Source of the DNA: Azolla caroliniana
Taxonomy: Eukaryota; Polypodiophyta
NCBI GenBank assembly: GCA_043228905.1
Contig: JBHGNT010000120.1
Coordinates: 1 to 64,000 of the forward strand
Reading direction: 5' to 3'
DNA: 64,000 nt
Shown here: positions 49,202 through 62,585 of the stretch, in pieces
Layout: each line of letters opens with the position of its first letter
Position numbering within the stretch: the first letter of the stretch is position 1
Notes under the pieces: model-generated
Seen by the model: the letters and a program-made list of their open reading frames with translations, nothing else
Databases searched by the model: none
Told to the model about the DNA's origin: nothing
Made by a program: the position numbers and the translations under genes

Positions 49202-49477
49202 GTTTAGAATCGTGACCCTAGTGTACGTCGACATCAAGAACACGACGACCAAGGATCATTCACGGAGTCATAATGCGCATCCGTCTCGACCGTCTAGAAA
49301 ATGCGCGGATCTTGTATCCGCTGTTTTGGCTTAATGGATGCATTCATTTACGAGGATGATGATGTTTAATAGGTAAAAGAAATGGAACGGTTTATCCGGC
49401 ACAAATTCCTCATCAAAAGTGCATCGCATGTCCATCGCGATCCTCAATGGAAGTACATTTTCCAATGGAAAACCGAA

Positions 49478-49550
49478 GATCCTATGGCCCAATGGATAAG
49501 GCGCTGGTCTACGAAACCAGAGATTCTAGGTTCGATCCCTGGTAGGATCG
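49478..49550 (+). tRNA. tRNA-Arg-ACG: tRNA-Arg (ACG), unit 42
   Basis: Standard gene. Confidence 0.96.
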
Positions 49551-50313
49551 ATTAGGATTAGGTTCCGCTTCTCGAGAATCGGAATACAACGAGACTGTTG
49601 CGCAATCAATACATGCGTGGATCCCTTGGGGAAGGGATAACATCGCGTATTTGAACGTAATCATCGATCACGACGATGCCGTTCACATATTTCTGATGCG
49701 CATTCGCTCGAGGGAACATATGAACAATGCCTTTCTTGCTTACGCTCGCCGTGCTCCTGTCTGGCCTGGTTTGAATACAAGCGAGTAGACGCAAGAATGT
49801 GATGACGCCCAGTCGTTGTATGATGTGTATTTGGACGTGGTCCTCAACAAGGATGACGTCGTTTGAAATTTAGAAACAATCTACACGAAGGCCACCGCTA
49901 AGACGTCGCATGCGCGATACTCTTCATTTGGTTAGAGTAGAATGCGCGTATTCGAGATTCAACGATGCAAATTTACGTACGAGTGGAAGAACCTAGCGGC
50001 CGGTATCATGAGACGAGAACGGTATCTACACATCGGAGATTGACAGTTTGAGACGAAAACTCTTCTCGAAGGTCATTTGTATGGTTCATGCATGCTTTTC
50101 TATGGATTGCATTGCATGCGTCACACCGCATACCTGTATCCGATAAACCCATTTAAGCGCATCTCCGTAATGTGGCGAGTAATAGAATGGTAAGGTAAGT
50201 GACAAGAGATCCCATGAAAAATACGATGATCAAGAAATATGATGAGAAATGAGAGATCCTATCCGATCACGTGCGAGATCTTCATTCCTTTCACGTTTCG
50301 ATGAATGGTCGAA

Positions 50314-50386
50314 GATCCTATGGCCTAATGGATAAGGCGTTGGTCTTCGAAACCAAAGATTCTAGGTTCGACCCCTAGTAGGATCG
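50314..50386 (+). tRNA. tRNA-Arg-TCG: tRNA-Arg (TCG), unit 43
   Basis: Standard gene; G395 unit. Confidence 0.96.
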
Positions 50387-50662
50387 GTTTAGAATCGTGA
50401 CCCTAGTGTACGTCGACATCAAGAACACGACGACCAAGGATCATTCACGGAGTCATAATGCGCATCCGTCTCGACCGTCTAGAAAATGCGCGGATCTTGT
50501 ATCCGCTGTTTTGGCTTAATGGATGCATTCATTTACGAGGATGATGATGTTTAATAGGTAAAAGAAATGGAACGGTTTATCCGGCACAAATTCCTCATCA
50601 AAAGTGCATCGCATGTCCATCGCGATCCTCAATGGAAGTACATTTTCCAATGGAAAACCGAA

Positions 50663-50735
50663 GATCCTATGGCCCAATGGATAAGGCGCTGGTCTACGAA
50701 ACCAGAGATTCTAGGTTCGATCCCTGGTAGGATCG
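50663..50735 (+). tRNA. tRNA-Arg-ACG: tRNA-Arg (ACG), unit 43
   Basis: Standard gene. Confidence 0.96.
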
Positions 50736-51498
50736 ATTAGGATTAGGTTCCGCTTCTCGAGAATCGGAATACAACGAGACTGTTGCGCAATCAATACATG
50801 CGTGGATCCCTTGGGGAAGGGATAACATCGCGTATTTGAACGTAATCATCGATCACGACGATGCCGTTCACATATTTCTGATGCGCATTCGCTCGAGGGA
50901 ACATATGAACAATGCCTTTCTTGCTTACGCTCGCCGTGCTCCTGTCTGGCCTGGTTTGAATACAAGCGAGTAGACGCAAGAATGTGATGACGCCCAGTCG
51001 TTGTATGATGTGTATTTGGACGTGGTCCTCAACAAGGATGACGTCGTTTGAAATTTAGAAACAATCTACACGAAGGCCACCGCTAAGACGTCGCATGCGC
51101 GATACTCTTCATTTGGTTAGAGTAGAATGCGCGTATTCGAGATTCAACGATGCAAATTTACGTACGAGTGGAAGAACCTAGCGGCCGGTATCATGAGACG
51201 AGAACGGTATCTACACATCGGAGATTGACAGTTTGAGACGAAAACTCTTCTCGAAGGTCATTTGTATGGTTCATGCATGCTTTTCTATGGATTGCATTGC
51301 ATGCGTCACACCGCATACCTGTATCCGATAAACCCATTTAAGCGCATCTCCGTAATGTGGCGAGTAATAGAATGGTAAGGTAAGTGACAAGAGATCCCAT
51401 GAAAAATACGATGATCAAGAAATATGATGAGAAATGAGAGATCCTATCCGATCACGTGCGAGATCTTCATTCCTTTCACGTTTCGATGAATGGTCGAA

Positions 51499-51571
51499 GA
51501 TCCTATGGCCTAATGGATAAGGCGTTGGTCTTCGAAACCAAAGATTCTAGGTTCGACCCCTAGTAGGATCG
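51499..51571 (+). tRNA. tRNA-Arg-TCG: tRNA-Arg (TCG), unit 44
   Basis: Standard gene; G395 unit. Confidence 0.96.
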
Positions 51572-51847
51572 GTTTAGAATCGTGACCCTAGTGTACGTCG
51601 ACATCAAGAACACGACGACCAAGGATCATTCACGGAGTCATAATGCGCATCCGTCTCGACCGTCTAGAAAATGCGCGGATCTTGTATCCGCTGTTTTGGC
51701 TTAATGGATGCATTCATTTACGAGGATGATGATGTTTAATAGGTAAAAGAAATGGAACGGTTTATCCGGCACAAATTCCTCATCAAAAGTGCATCGCATG
51801 TCCATCGCGATCCTCAATGGAAGTACATTTTCCAATGGAAAACCGAA

Positions 51848-51920
51848 GATCCTATGGCCCAATGGATAAGGCGCTGGTCTACGAAACCAGAGATTCTAGG
51901 TTCGATCCCTGGTAGGATCG
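51848..51920 (+). tRNA. tRNA-Arg-ACG: tRNA-Arg (ACG), unit 44
   Basis: Standard gene. Confidence 0.96.
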
Positions 51921-52683
51921 ATTAGGATTAGGTTCCGCTTCTCGAGAATCGGAATACAACGAGACTGTTGCGCAATCAATACATGCGTGGATCCCTTGGG
52001 GAAGGGATAACATCGCGTATTTGAACGTAATCATCGATCACGACGATGCCGTTCACATATTTCTGATGCGCATTCGCTCGAGGGAACATATGAACAATGC
52101 CTTTCTTGCTTACGCTCGCCGTGCTCCTGTCTGGCCTGGTTTGAATACAAGCGAGTAGACGCAAGAATGTGATGACGCCCAGTCGTTGTATGATGTGTAT
52201 TTGGACGTGGTCCTCAACAAGGATGACGTCGTTTGAAATTTAGAAACAATCTACACGAAGGCCACCGCTAAGACGTCGCATGCGCGATACTCTTCATTTG
52301 GTTAGAGTAGAATGCGCGTATTCGAGATTCAACGATGCAAATTTACGTACGAGTGGAAGAACCTAGCGGCCGGTATCATGAGACGAGAACGGTATCTACA
52401 CATCGGAGATTGACAGTTTGAGACGAAAACTCTTCTCGAAGGTCATTTGTATGGTTCATGCATGCTTTTCTATGGATTGCATTGCATGCGTCACACCGCA
52501 TACCTGTATCCGATAAACCCATTTAAGCGCATCTCCGTAATGTGGCGAGTAATAGAATGGTAAGGTAAGTGACAAGAGATCCCATGAAAAATACGATGAT
52601 CAAGAAATATGATGAGAAATGAGAGATCCTATCCGATCACGTGCGAGATCTTCATTCCTTTCACGTTTCGATGAATGGTCGAA

Positions 52684-52756
52684 GATCCTATGGCCTAATG
52701 GATAAGGCGTTGGTCTTCGAAACCAAAGATTCTAGGTTCGACCCCTAGTAGGATCG
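52684..52756 (+). tRNA. tRNA-Arg-TCG: tRNA-Arg (TCG), unit 45
   Basis: Standard gene; G395 unit. Confidence 0.96.
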
Positions 52757-53032
52757 GTTTAGAATCGTGACCCTAGTGTACGTCGACATCAAGAACACGA
52801 CGACCAAGGATCATTCACGGAGTCATAATGCGCATCCGTCTCGACCGTCTAGAAAATGCGCGGATCTTGTATCCGCTGTTTTGGCTTAATGGATGCATTC
52901 ATTTACGAGGATGATGATGTTTAATAGGTAAAAGAAATGGAACGGTTTATCCGGCACAAATTCCTCATCAAAAGTGCATCGCATGTCCATCGCGATCCTC
53001 AATGGAAGTACATTTTCCAATGGAAAACCGAA

Positions 53033-53105
53033 GATCCTATGGCCCAATGGATAAGGCGCTGGTCTACGAAACCAGAGATTCTAGGTTCGATCCCTGGTAG
53101 GATCG
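53033..53105 (+). tRNA. tRNA-Arg-ACG: tRNA-Arg (ACG), unit 45
   Basis: Standard gene. Confidence 0.96.
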
Positions 53106-53868
53106 ATTAGGATTAGGTTCCGCTTCTCGAGAATCGGAATACAACGAGACTGTTGCGCAATCAATACATGCGTGGATCCCTTGGGGAAGGGATAACATCG
53201 CGTATTTGAACGTAATCATCGATCACGACGATGCCGTTCACATATTTCTGATGCGCATTCGCTCGAGGGAACATATGAACAATGCCTTTCTTGCTTACGC
53301 TCGCCGTGCTCCTGTCTGGCCTGGTTTGAATACAAGCGAGTAGACGCAAGAATGTGATGACGCCCAGTCGTTGTATGATGTGTATTTGGACGTGGTCCTC
53401 AACAAGGATGACGTCGTTTGAAATTTAGAAACAATCTACACGAAGGCCACCGCTAAGACGTCGCATGCGCGATACTCTTCATTTGGTTAGAGTAGAATGC
53501 GCGTATTCGAGATTCAACGATGCAAATTTACGTACGAGTGGAAGAACCTAGCGGCCGGTATCATGAGACGAGAACGGTATCTACACATCGGAGATTGACA
53601 GTTTGAGACGAAAACTCTTCTCGAAGGTCATTTGTATGGTTCATGCATGCTTTTCTATGGATTGCATTGCATGCGTCACACCGCATACCTGTATCCGATA
53701 AACCCATTTAAGCGCATCTCCGTAATGTGGCGAGTAATAGAATGGTAAGGTAAGTGACAAGAGATCCCATGAAAAATACGATGATCAAGAAATATGATGA
53801 GAAATGAGAGATCCTATCCGATCACGTGCGAGATCTTCATTCCTTTCACGTTTCGATGAATGGTCGAA

Positions 53869-53941
53869 GATCCTATGGCCTAATGGATAAGGCGTTGGTC
53901 TTCGAAACCAAAGATTCTAGGTTCGACCCCTAGTAGGATCG
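53869..53941 (+). tRNA. tRNA-Arg-TCG: tRNA-Arg (TCG), unit 46
   Basis: Standard gene; G395 unit. Confidence 0.96.
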
Positions 53942-54217
53942 GTTTAGAATCGTGACCCTAGTGTACGTCGACATCAAGAACACGACGACCAAGGATCATT
54001 CACGGAGTCATAATGCGCATCCGTCTCGACCGTCTAGAAAATGCGCGGATCTTGTATCCGCTGTTTTGGCTTAATGGATGCATTCATTTACGAGGATGAT
54101 GATGTTTAATAGGTAAAAGAAATGGAACGGTTTATCCGGCACAAATTCCTCATCAAAAGTGCATCGCATGTCCATGGCGATCCTCAATGGAAGTACATTT
54201 TCCAATGGAAAACCGAA

Positions 54218-54290
54218 GATCCTATGGCCCAATGGATAAGGCGCTGGTCTACGAAACCAGAGATTCTAGGTTCGATCCCTGGTAGGATCG
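54218..54290 (+). tRNA. tRNA-Arg-ACG: tRNA-Arg (ACG), unit 46
   Basis: Standard gene. The spacer 42 bases upstream has C>G at 54176, making CCATGG. Confidence 0.96.
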
Positions 54291-55053
54291 ATTAGGATTA
54301 GGTTCCGCTTCTCGAGAATCGGAATACAACGAGACTGTTGCGCAATCAATACATGCGTGGATCCCTTGGGGAAGGGATAACATCGCGTATTTGAACGTAA
54401 TCATCGATCACGACGATGCCGTTCACATATTTCTGATGCGCATTCGCTCGAGGGAACATATGAACAATGCCTTTCTTGCTTACGCTCGCCGTGCTCCTGT
54501 CTGGCCTGGTTTGAATACAAGCGAGTAGACGCAAGAATGTGATGACGCCCAGTCGTTGTATGATGTGTATTTGGACGTGGTCCTCAACAAGGATGACGTC
54601 GTTTGAAATTTAGAAACAATCTACACGAAGGCCACCGCTAAGACGTCGCATGCGCGATACTCTTCATTTGGTTAGAGTAGAATGCGCGTATTCGAGATTC
54701 AACGATGCAAATTTACGTACGAGTGGAAGAACCTAGCGGCCGGTATCATGAGACGAGAACGGTATCTACACATCGGAGATTGACAGTTTGAGACGAAAAC
54801 TCTTCTCGAAGGTCATTTGTATGGTTCATGCATGCTTTTCTATGGATTGCATTGCATGCGTCACACCGCATACCTTTATCCGATAAACCCATTTAAGCGC
54901 ATCTCCGTAATGTGGCGAGTAATAGAATGGTAAGGTAAGTGACAAGAGATCCCATGAAAAATACGATGATCAAGAAATATGATGAGAAATGAGAGATCCT
55001 ATCCGATCACGTGCGAGATCTTCATTCCTTTCACGTTTCGATGAATGGTCGAA

Positions 55054-55126
55054 GATCCTATGGCCTAATGGATAAGGCGTTGGTCTTCGAAACCAAAGAT
55101 TCTAGGTTCGACCCCTAGTAGGATCG
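55054..55126 (+). tRNA. tRNA-Arg-TCG: tRNA-Arg (TCG), unit 47
   Basis: Standard gene. The unit reverts to T395 and has a private C>T at 55136, 10 bases after the gene. Confidence 0.96.
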
Positions 55127-55402
55127 GTTTAGAATTGTGACCCTAGTGTACGTCGACATCAAGAACACGACGACCAAGGATCATTCACGGAGTCATAATG
55201 CGCATCCGTCTCGACCGTCTAGAAAATGCGCGGATCTTGTATCCGCTGTTTTGGCTTAATGGATGCATTCATTTACGAGGATGATGATGTTTAATAGGTA
55301 AAAGAAATGGAACGGTTTATCCGGCACAAATTCCTCATCAAAAGTGCATCGCATGTCCATCGCGATCCTCAATGGAAGTACATTTTCCAATGGAAAACCG
55401 AA

Positions 55403-55475
55403 GATCCTATGGCCCAATGGATAAGGCGCTGGTCTACGAAACCAGAGATTCTAGGTTCGATCCCTGGTAGGATCG
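55403..55475 (+). tRNA. tRNA-Arg-ACG: tRNA-Arg (ACG), unit 47
   Basis: Standard gene. Confidence 0.96.
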
Positions 55476-56238
55476 ATTAGGATTAGGTTCCGCTTCTCGA
55501 GAATCGGAATACAACGAGACTGTTGCGCAATCAATACATGCGTGGATCCCTTGGGGAAGGGATAACATCGCGTATTTGAACGTAATCATCGATCACGACG
55601 ATGCCGTTCACATATTTCTGATGCGCATTCGCTCGAGGGAACATATGAACAATGCCTTTCTTGCTTACGCTCGCCGTGCTCCTGTCTGGCCTGGTTTGAA
55701 TACAAGCGAGTAGACGCAAGAATGTGATGACGCCCAGTCGTTGTATGATGTGTATTTGGACGTGGTCCTCAACAAGGATGACGTCGTTTGAAATTTAGAA
55801 ACAATCTACACGAAGGCCACCGCTAAGACGTCGCATGCGCGATACTCTTCATTTGGTTAGAGTAGAATGCGCGTATTCGAGATTCAACGATGCAAATTTA
55901 CGTACGAGTGGAAGAACCTAGCGGCCGGTATCATGAGACGAGAACGGTATCTACACATCGGAGATTGACAGTTTGAGACGAAAACTCTTCTCGAAGGTCA
56001 TTTGTATGGTTCATGCATGCTTTTCTATGGATTGCATTGCATGCGTCACACCGCATACCTGTATCCGATAAACCCATTTAAGCGCATCTCCGTAATGTGG
56101 CGAGTAATAGAATGGTAAGGTAAGTGACAAGAGATCCCATGAAAAATACGATGATCAAGAAATATGATGAGAAATGAGAGATCCTATCCGATCACGTGCG
56201 AGATCTTCATTCCTTTCACGTTTCGATGAATGGTCGAA

Positions 56239-56311
56239 GATCCTATGGCCTAATGGATAAGGCGTTGGTCTTCGAAACCAAAGATTCTAGGTTCGACCCC
56301 TAGTAGGATCG
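56239..56311 (+). tRNA. tRNA-Arg-TCG: tRNA-Arg (TCG), unit 48
   Basis: Standard gene; G395 unit. Confidence 0.96.
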
Positions 56312-56587
56312 GTTTAGAATCGTGACCCTAGTGTACGTCGACATCAAGAACACGACGACCAAGGATCATTCACGGAGTCATAATGCGCATCCGTCTCGAC
56401 CGTCTAGAAAATGCGCGGATCTTGTATCCGCTGTTTTGGCTTAATGGATGCATTCATTTACGAGGATGATGATGTTTAATAGGTAAAAGAAATGGAACGG
56501 TTTATCCGGCACAAATTCCTCATCAAAAGTGCATCGCATGTCCATCGCGATCCTCAATGGAAGTACATTTTCCAATGGAAAACCGAA

Positions 56588-56660
56588 GATCCTATGGCCC
56601 AATGGATAAGGCGCTGGTCTACGAAACCAGAGATTCTAGGTTCGATCCCTGGTAGGATCG
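56588..56660 (+). tRNA. tRNA-Arg-ACG: tRNA-Arg (ACG), unit 48
   Basis: Standard gene. Confidence 0.96.
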
Positions 56661-57423
56661 ATTAGGATTAGGTTCCGCTTCTCGAGAATCGGAATACAAC
56701 GAGACTGTTGCGCAATCAATACATGCGTGGATCCCTTGGGGAAGGGATAACATCGCGTATTTGAACGTAATCATCGATCACGACGATGCCGTTCACATAT
56801 TTCTGATGCGCATTCGCTCGAGGGAACATATGAACAATGCCTTTCTTGCTTACGCTCGCCGTGCTCCTGTCTGGCCTGGTTTGAATACAAGCGAGTAGAC
56901 GCAAGAATGTGATGACGCCCAGTCGTTGTATGATGTGTATTTGGACGTGGTCCTCAACAAGGATGACGTCGTTTGAAATTTAGAAACAATCTACACGAAG
57001 GCCACCGCTAAGACGTCGCATGCGCGATACTCTTCATTTGGTTAGAGTAGAATGCGCGTATTCGAGATTCAACGATGCAAATTTACGTACGAGTGGAAGA
57101 ACCTAGCGGCCGGTATCATGAGACGAGAACGGTATCTACACATCGGAGATTGACAGTTTGAGACGAAAACTCTTCTCGAAGGTCATTTGTATGGTTCATG
57201 CATGCTTTTCTATGGATTGCATTGCATGCGTCACACCGCATACCTGTATCCGATAAACCCATTTAAGCGCATCTCCGTAATGTGGCGAGTAATAGAATGG
57301 TAAGGTAAGTGACAAGAGATCCCATGAAAAATACGATGATCAAGAAATATGATGAGAAATGAGAGATCCTATCCGATCACGTGCGAGATCTTCATTCCTT
57401 TCACGTTTCGATGAATGGTCGAA

Positions 57424-57496
57424 GATCCTATGGCCTAATGGATAAGGCGTTGGTCTTCGAAACCAAAGATTCTAGGTTCGACCCCTAGTAGGATCG
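57424..57496 (+). tRNA. tRNA-Arg-TCG: tRNA-Arg (TCG), unit 49
   Basis: Standard gene; last G395 unit. Confidence 0.96.
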
Positions 57497-57772
57497 GTTT
57501 AGAATCGTGACCCTAGTGTACGTCGACATCAAGAACACGACGACCAAGGATCATTCACGGAGTCATAATGCGCATCCGTCTCGACCGTCTAGAAAATGCG
57601 CGGATCTTGTATCCGCTGTTTTGGCTTAATGGATGCATTCATTTACGAGGATGATGATGTTTAATAGGTAAAAGAAATGGAACGGTTTATCCGGCACAAA
57701 TTCCTCATCAAAAGTGCATCGCATGTCCATCGCGATCCTCAATGGAAGTACATTTTCCAATGGAAAACCGAA

Positions 57773-57845
57773 GATCCTATGGCCCAATGGATAAGGCGCT
57801 GGTCTACGAAACCAGAGATTCTAGGTTCGATCCCTGGTAGGATCG
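57773..57845 (+). tRNA. tRNA-Arg-ACG: tRNA-Arg (ACG), unit 49
   Basis: Standard gene. Confidence 0.96.
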
Positions 57846-58608
57846 ATTAGGATTAGGTTCCGCTTCTCGAGAATCGGAATACAACGAGACTGTTGCGCAA
57901 TCAATACATGCGTGGATCCCTTGGGGAAGGGATAACATCGCGTATTTGAACGTAATCATCGATCACGACGATGCCGTTCACATATTTCTGATGCGCATTC
58001 GCTCGAGGGAACATATGAACAATGCCTTTCTTGCTTACGCTCGCCGTGCTCCTGTCTGGCCTGGTTTGAATACAAGCGAGTAGACGCAAGAATGTGATGA
58101 CGCCCAGTCGTTGTATGATGTGTATTTGGACGTGGTCCTCAACAAGGATGACGTCGTTTGAAATTTAGAAACAATCTACACGAAGGCCACCGCTAAGACG
58201 TCGCATGCGCGATACTCTTCATTTGGTTAGAGTAGAATGCGCGTATTCGAGATTCAACGATGCAAATTTACGTACGAGTGGAAGAACCTAGCGGCCGGTA
58301 TCATGAGACGAGAACGGTATCTACACATCGGAGATTGACAGTTTGAGACGAAAACTCTTCTCGAAGGTCATTTGTATGGTTCATGCATGCTTTTCTATGG
58401 ATTGCATTGCATGCGTCACACCGCATACCTTTATCCGATAAACCCATTTAAGCGCATCTCCGTAATGTGGCGAGTAATAGAATGGTAAGGTAAGTGACAA
58501 GAGATCCCATGAAAAATACGATGATCAAGAAATATGATGAGAAATGAGAGATCCTATCCGATCACGTGCGAGATCTTCATTCCTTTCACGTTTCGATGAA
58601 TGGTCGAA

Positions 58609-58681
58609 GATCCTATGGCCTAATGGATAAGGCGTTGGTCTTCGAAACCAAAGATTCTAGGTTCGACCCCTAGTAGGATCG
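58609..58681 (+). tRNA. tRNA-Arg-TCG: tRNA-Arg (TCG), unit 50
   Basis: Standard gene; T395 unit. Confidence 0.96.
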
Positions 58682-58957
58682 GTTTAGAATCGTGACCCTA
58701 GTGTACGTCGACATCAAGAACACGACGACCAAGGATCATTCACGGAGTCATAATGCGCATCCGTCTCGACCGTCTAGAAAATGCGCGGATCTTGTATCCG
58801 CTGTTTTGGCTTAATGGATGCATTCATTTACGAGGATGATGATGTTTAATAGGTAAAAGAAATGGAACGGTTTATCCGGCACAAATTCCTCATCAAAAGT
58901 GCATCGCATGTCCATGGCGATCCTCAATGGAAGTACATTTTCCAATGGAAAACCGAA

Positions 58958-59030
58958 GATCCTATGGCCCAATGGATAAGGCGCTGGTCTACGAAACCAG
59001 AGATTCTAGGTTCGATCCCTGGTAGGATCG
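58958..59030 (+). tRNA. tRNA-Arg-ACG: tRNA-Arg (ACG), unit 50
   Basis: Standard gene. C>G at 58916 upstream, as in unit 46. Confidence 0.96.
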
Positions 59031-59793
59031 ATTAGGATTAGGTTCCGCTTCTCGAGAATCGGAATACAACGAGACTGTTGCGCAATCAATACATGCGTGG
59101 ATCCCTTGGGGAAGGGATAACATCGCGTATTTGAACGTAATCATCGATCACGACGATGCCGTTCACATATTTCTGATGCGCATTCGCTCGAGGGAACATA
59201 TGAACAATGCCTTTCTTGCTTACGCTCGCCGTGCTCCTGTCTGGCCTGGTTTGAATACAAGCGAGTAGACGCAAGAATGTGATGACGCCCAGTCGTTGTA
59301 TGATGTGTATTTGGACGTGGTCCTCAACAAGGATGACGTCGTTTGAAATTTAGAAACAATCTACACGAAGGCCACCGCTAAGACGTCGCATGCGCGATAC
59401 TCTTCATTTGGTTAGAGTAGAATGCGCGTATTCGAGATTCAACGATGCAAATTTACGTACGAGTGGAAGAACCTAGCGGCCGGTATCATGAGACGAGAAC
59501 GGTATCTACACATCGGAGATTGACAGTTTGAGACGAAAACTCTTCTCGAAGGTCATTTGTATGGTTCATGCATGCTTTTCTATGGATTGCATTGCATGCG
59601 TCACACCGCATACCTTTATCCGATAAACCCATTTAAGCGCATCTCCGTAATGTGGCGAGTAATAGAATGGTAAGGTAAGTGACAAGAGATCCCATGAAAA
59701 ATACGATGATCAAGAAATATGATGAGAAATGAGAGATCCTATCCGATCACGTGCGAGATCTTCATTCCTTTCACGTTTCGATGAATGGTCGAA

Positions 59794-59866
59794 GATCCTA
59801 TGGCCTAATGGATAAGGCGTTGGTCTTCGAAACCAAAGATTCTAGGTTCGACCCCTAGTAGGATCG
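59794..59866 (+). tRNA. tRNA-Arg-TCG: tRNA-Arg (TCG), unit 51
   Basis: Standard gene; unit matches unit 1. Confidence 0.96.
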
Positions 59867-60142
59867 GTTTAGAATCGTGACCCTAGTGTACGTCGACATC
59901 AAGAACACGACGACCAAGGATCATTCACGGAGTCATAATGCGCATCCGTCTCGACCGTCTAGAAAATGCGCGGATCTTGTATCCGCTGTTTTGGCTTAAT
60001 GGATGCATTCATTTACGAGGATGATGATGTTTAATAGGTAAAAGAAATGGAACGGTTTATCCGGCACAAATTCCTCATCAAAAGTGCATCGCATGTCCAT
60101 CGCGATCCTCAATGGAAGTACATTTTCCAATGGAAAACCGAA

Positions 60143-60215
60143 GATCCTATGGCCCAATGGATAAGGCGCTGGTCTACGAAACCAGAGATTCTAGGTTCGA
60201 TCCCTGGTAGGATCG
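60143..60215 (+). tRNA. tRNA-Arg-ACG: tRNA-Arg (ACG), unit 51
   Basis: Standard gene. Confidence 0.96.
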
Positions 60216-60978
60216 ATTAGGATTAGGTTCCGCTTCTCGAGAATCGGAATACAACGAGACTGTTGCGCAATCAATACATGCGTGGATCCCTTGGGGAAGG
60301 GATAACATCGCGTATTTGAACGTAATCATCGATCACGACGATGCCGTTCACATATTTCTGATGCGCATTCGCTCGAGGGAACATATGAACAATGCCTTTC
60401 TTGCTTACGCTCGCCGTGCTCCTGTCTGGCCTGGTTTGAATACAAGCGAGTAGACGCAAGAATGTGATGACGCCCAGTCGTTGTATGATGTGTATTTGGA
60501 CGTGGTCCTCAACAAGGATGACGTCGTTTGAAATTTAGAAACAATCTACACGAAGGCCACCGCTAAGACGTCGCATGCGCGATACTCTTCATTTGGTTAG
60601 AGTAGAATGCGCGTATTCGAGATTCAACGATGCAAATTTACGTACGAGTGGAAGAACCTAGCGGCCGGTATCATGAGACGAGAACGGTATCTACACATCG
60701 GAGATTGACAGTTTGAGACGAAAACTCTTCTCGAAGGTCATTTGTATGGTTCATGCATGCTTTTCTATGGATTGCATTGCATGCGTCACACCGCATACCT
60801 TTATCCGATAAACCCATTTAAGCGCATCTCCGTAATGTGGCGAGTAATAGAATGGTAAGGTAAGTGACAAGAGATCCCATGAAAAATACGATGATCAAGA
60901 AATATGATGAGAAATGAGAGATCCTATCCGATCACGTGCGAGATCTTCATTCCTTTCACGTTTCGATGAATGGTCGAA

Positions 60979-61051
60979 GATCCTATGGCCTAATGGATAA
61001 GGCGTTGGTCTTCGAAACCAAAGATTCTAGGTTCGACCCCTAGTAGGATCG
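60979..61051 (+). tRNA. tRNA-Arg-TCG: tRNA-Arg (TCG), unit 52
   Basis: Standard gene; unit matches unit 1. Confidence 0.96.
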
Positions 61052-61327
61052 GTTTAGAATCGTGACCCTAGTGTACGTCGACATCAAGAACACGACGACC
61101 AAGGATCATTCACGGAGTCATAATGCGCATCCGTCTCGACCGTCTAGAAAATGCGCGGATCTTGTATCCGCTGTTTTGGCTTAATGGATGCATTCATTTA
61201 CGAGGATGATGATGTTTAATAGGTAAAAGAAATGGAACGGTTTATCCGGCACAAATTCCTCATCAAAAGTGCATCGCATGTCCATCGCGATCCTCAATGG
61301 AAGTACATTTTCCAATGGAAAACCGAA

Positions 61328-61400
61328 GATCCTATGGCCCAATGGATAAGGCGCTGGTCTACGAAACCAGAGATTCTAGGTTCGATCCCTGGTAGGATCG
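61328..61400 (+). tRNA. tRNA-Arg-ACG: tRNA-Arg (ACG), unit 52
   Basis: Standard gene. Confidence 0.96.
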
Positions 61401-62163
61401 ATTAGGATTAGGTTCCGCTTCTCGAGAATCGGAATACAACGAGACTGTTGCGCAATCAATACATGCGTGGATCCCTTGGGGAAGGGATAACATCGCGTAT
61501 TTGAACGTAATCATCGATCACGACGATGCCGTTCACATATTTCTGATGCGCATTCGCTCGAGGGAACATATGAACAATGCCTTTCTTGCTTACGCTCGCC
61601 GTGCTCCTGTCTGGCCTGGTTTGAATACAAGCGAGTAGACGCAAGAATGTGATGACGCCCAGTCGTTGTATGATGTGTATTTGGACGTGGTCCTCAACAA
61701 GGATGACGTCGTTTGAAATTTAGAAACAATCTACACGAAGGCCACCGCTAAGACGTCGCATGCGCGATACTCTTCATTTGGTTAGAGTAGAATGCGCGTA
61801 TTCGAGATTCAACGATGCAAATTTACGTACGAGTGGAAGAACCTAGCGGCCGGTATCATGAGACGAGAACGGTATCTACACATCGGAGATTGACAGTTTG
61901 AGACGAAAACTCTTCTCGAAGGTCATTTGTATGGTTCATGCATGCTTTTCTATGGATTGCATTGCATGCGTCACACCGCATACCTTTATCCGATAAACCC
62001 ATTTAAGCGCATCTCCGTAATGTGGCGAGTAATAGAATGGTAAGGTAAGTGACAAGAGATCCCATGAAAAATACGATGATCAAGAAATATGATGAGAAAT
62101 GAGAGATCCTATCCGATCACGTGCGAGATCTTCATTCCTTTCACGTTTCGATGAATGGTCGAA

Positions 62164-62236
62164 GATCCTATGGCCTAATGGATAAGGCGTTGGTCTTCGA
62201 AACCAAAGATTCTAGGTTCGACCCCTAGTAGGATCG
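62164..62236 (+). tRNA. tRNA-Arg-TCG: tRNA-Arg (TCG), unit 53
   Basis: Standard gene; T395 unit. Confidence 0.96.
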
Positions 62237-62512
62237 GTTTAGAATCGTGACCCTAGTGTACGTCGACATCAAGAACACGACGACCAAGGATCATTCACGG
62301 AGTCATAATGCGCATCCGTCTCGACCGTCTAGAAAATGCGCGGATCTTGTATCCGCTGTTTTGGCTTAATGGATGCATTCATTTACGAGGATGATGATGT
62401 TTAATAGGTAAAAGAAATGGAACGGTTTATCCGGCACAAATTCCTCATCAAAAGTGCATCGCATGTCCATGGCGATCCTCAATGGAAGTACATTTTCCAA
62501 TGGAAAACCGAA

Positions 62513-62585
62513 GATCCTATGGCCCAATGGATAAGGCGCTGGTCTACGAAACCAGAGATTCTAGGTTCGATCCCTGGTAGGATCG
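62513..62585 (+). tRNA. tRNA-Arg-ACG: tRNA-Arg (ACG), unit 53
   Basis: Standard gene. C>G at 62471 upstream, as in units 46 and 50. Confidence 0.96.
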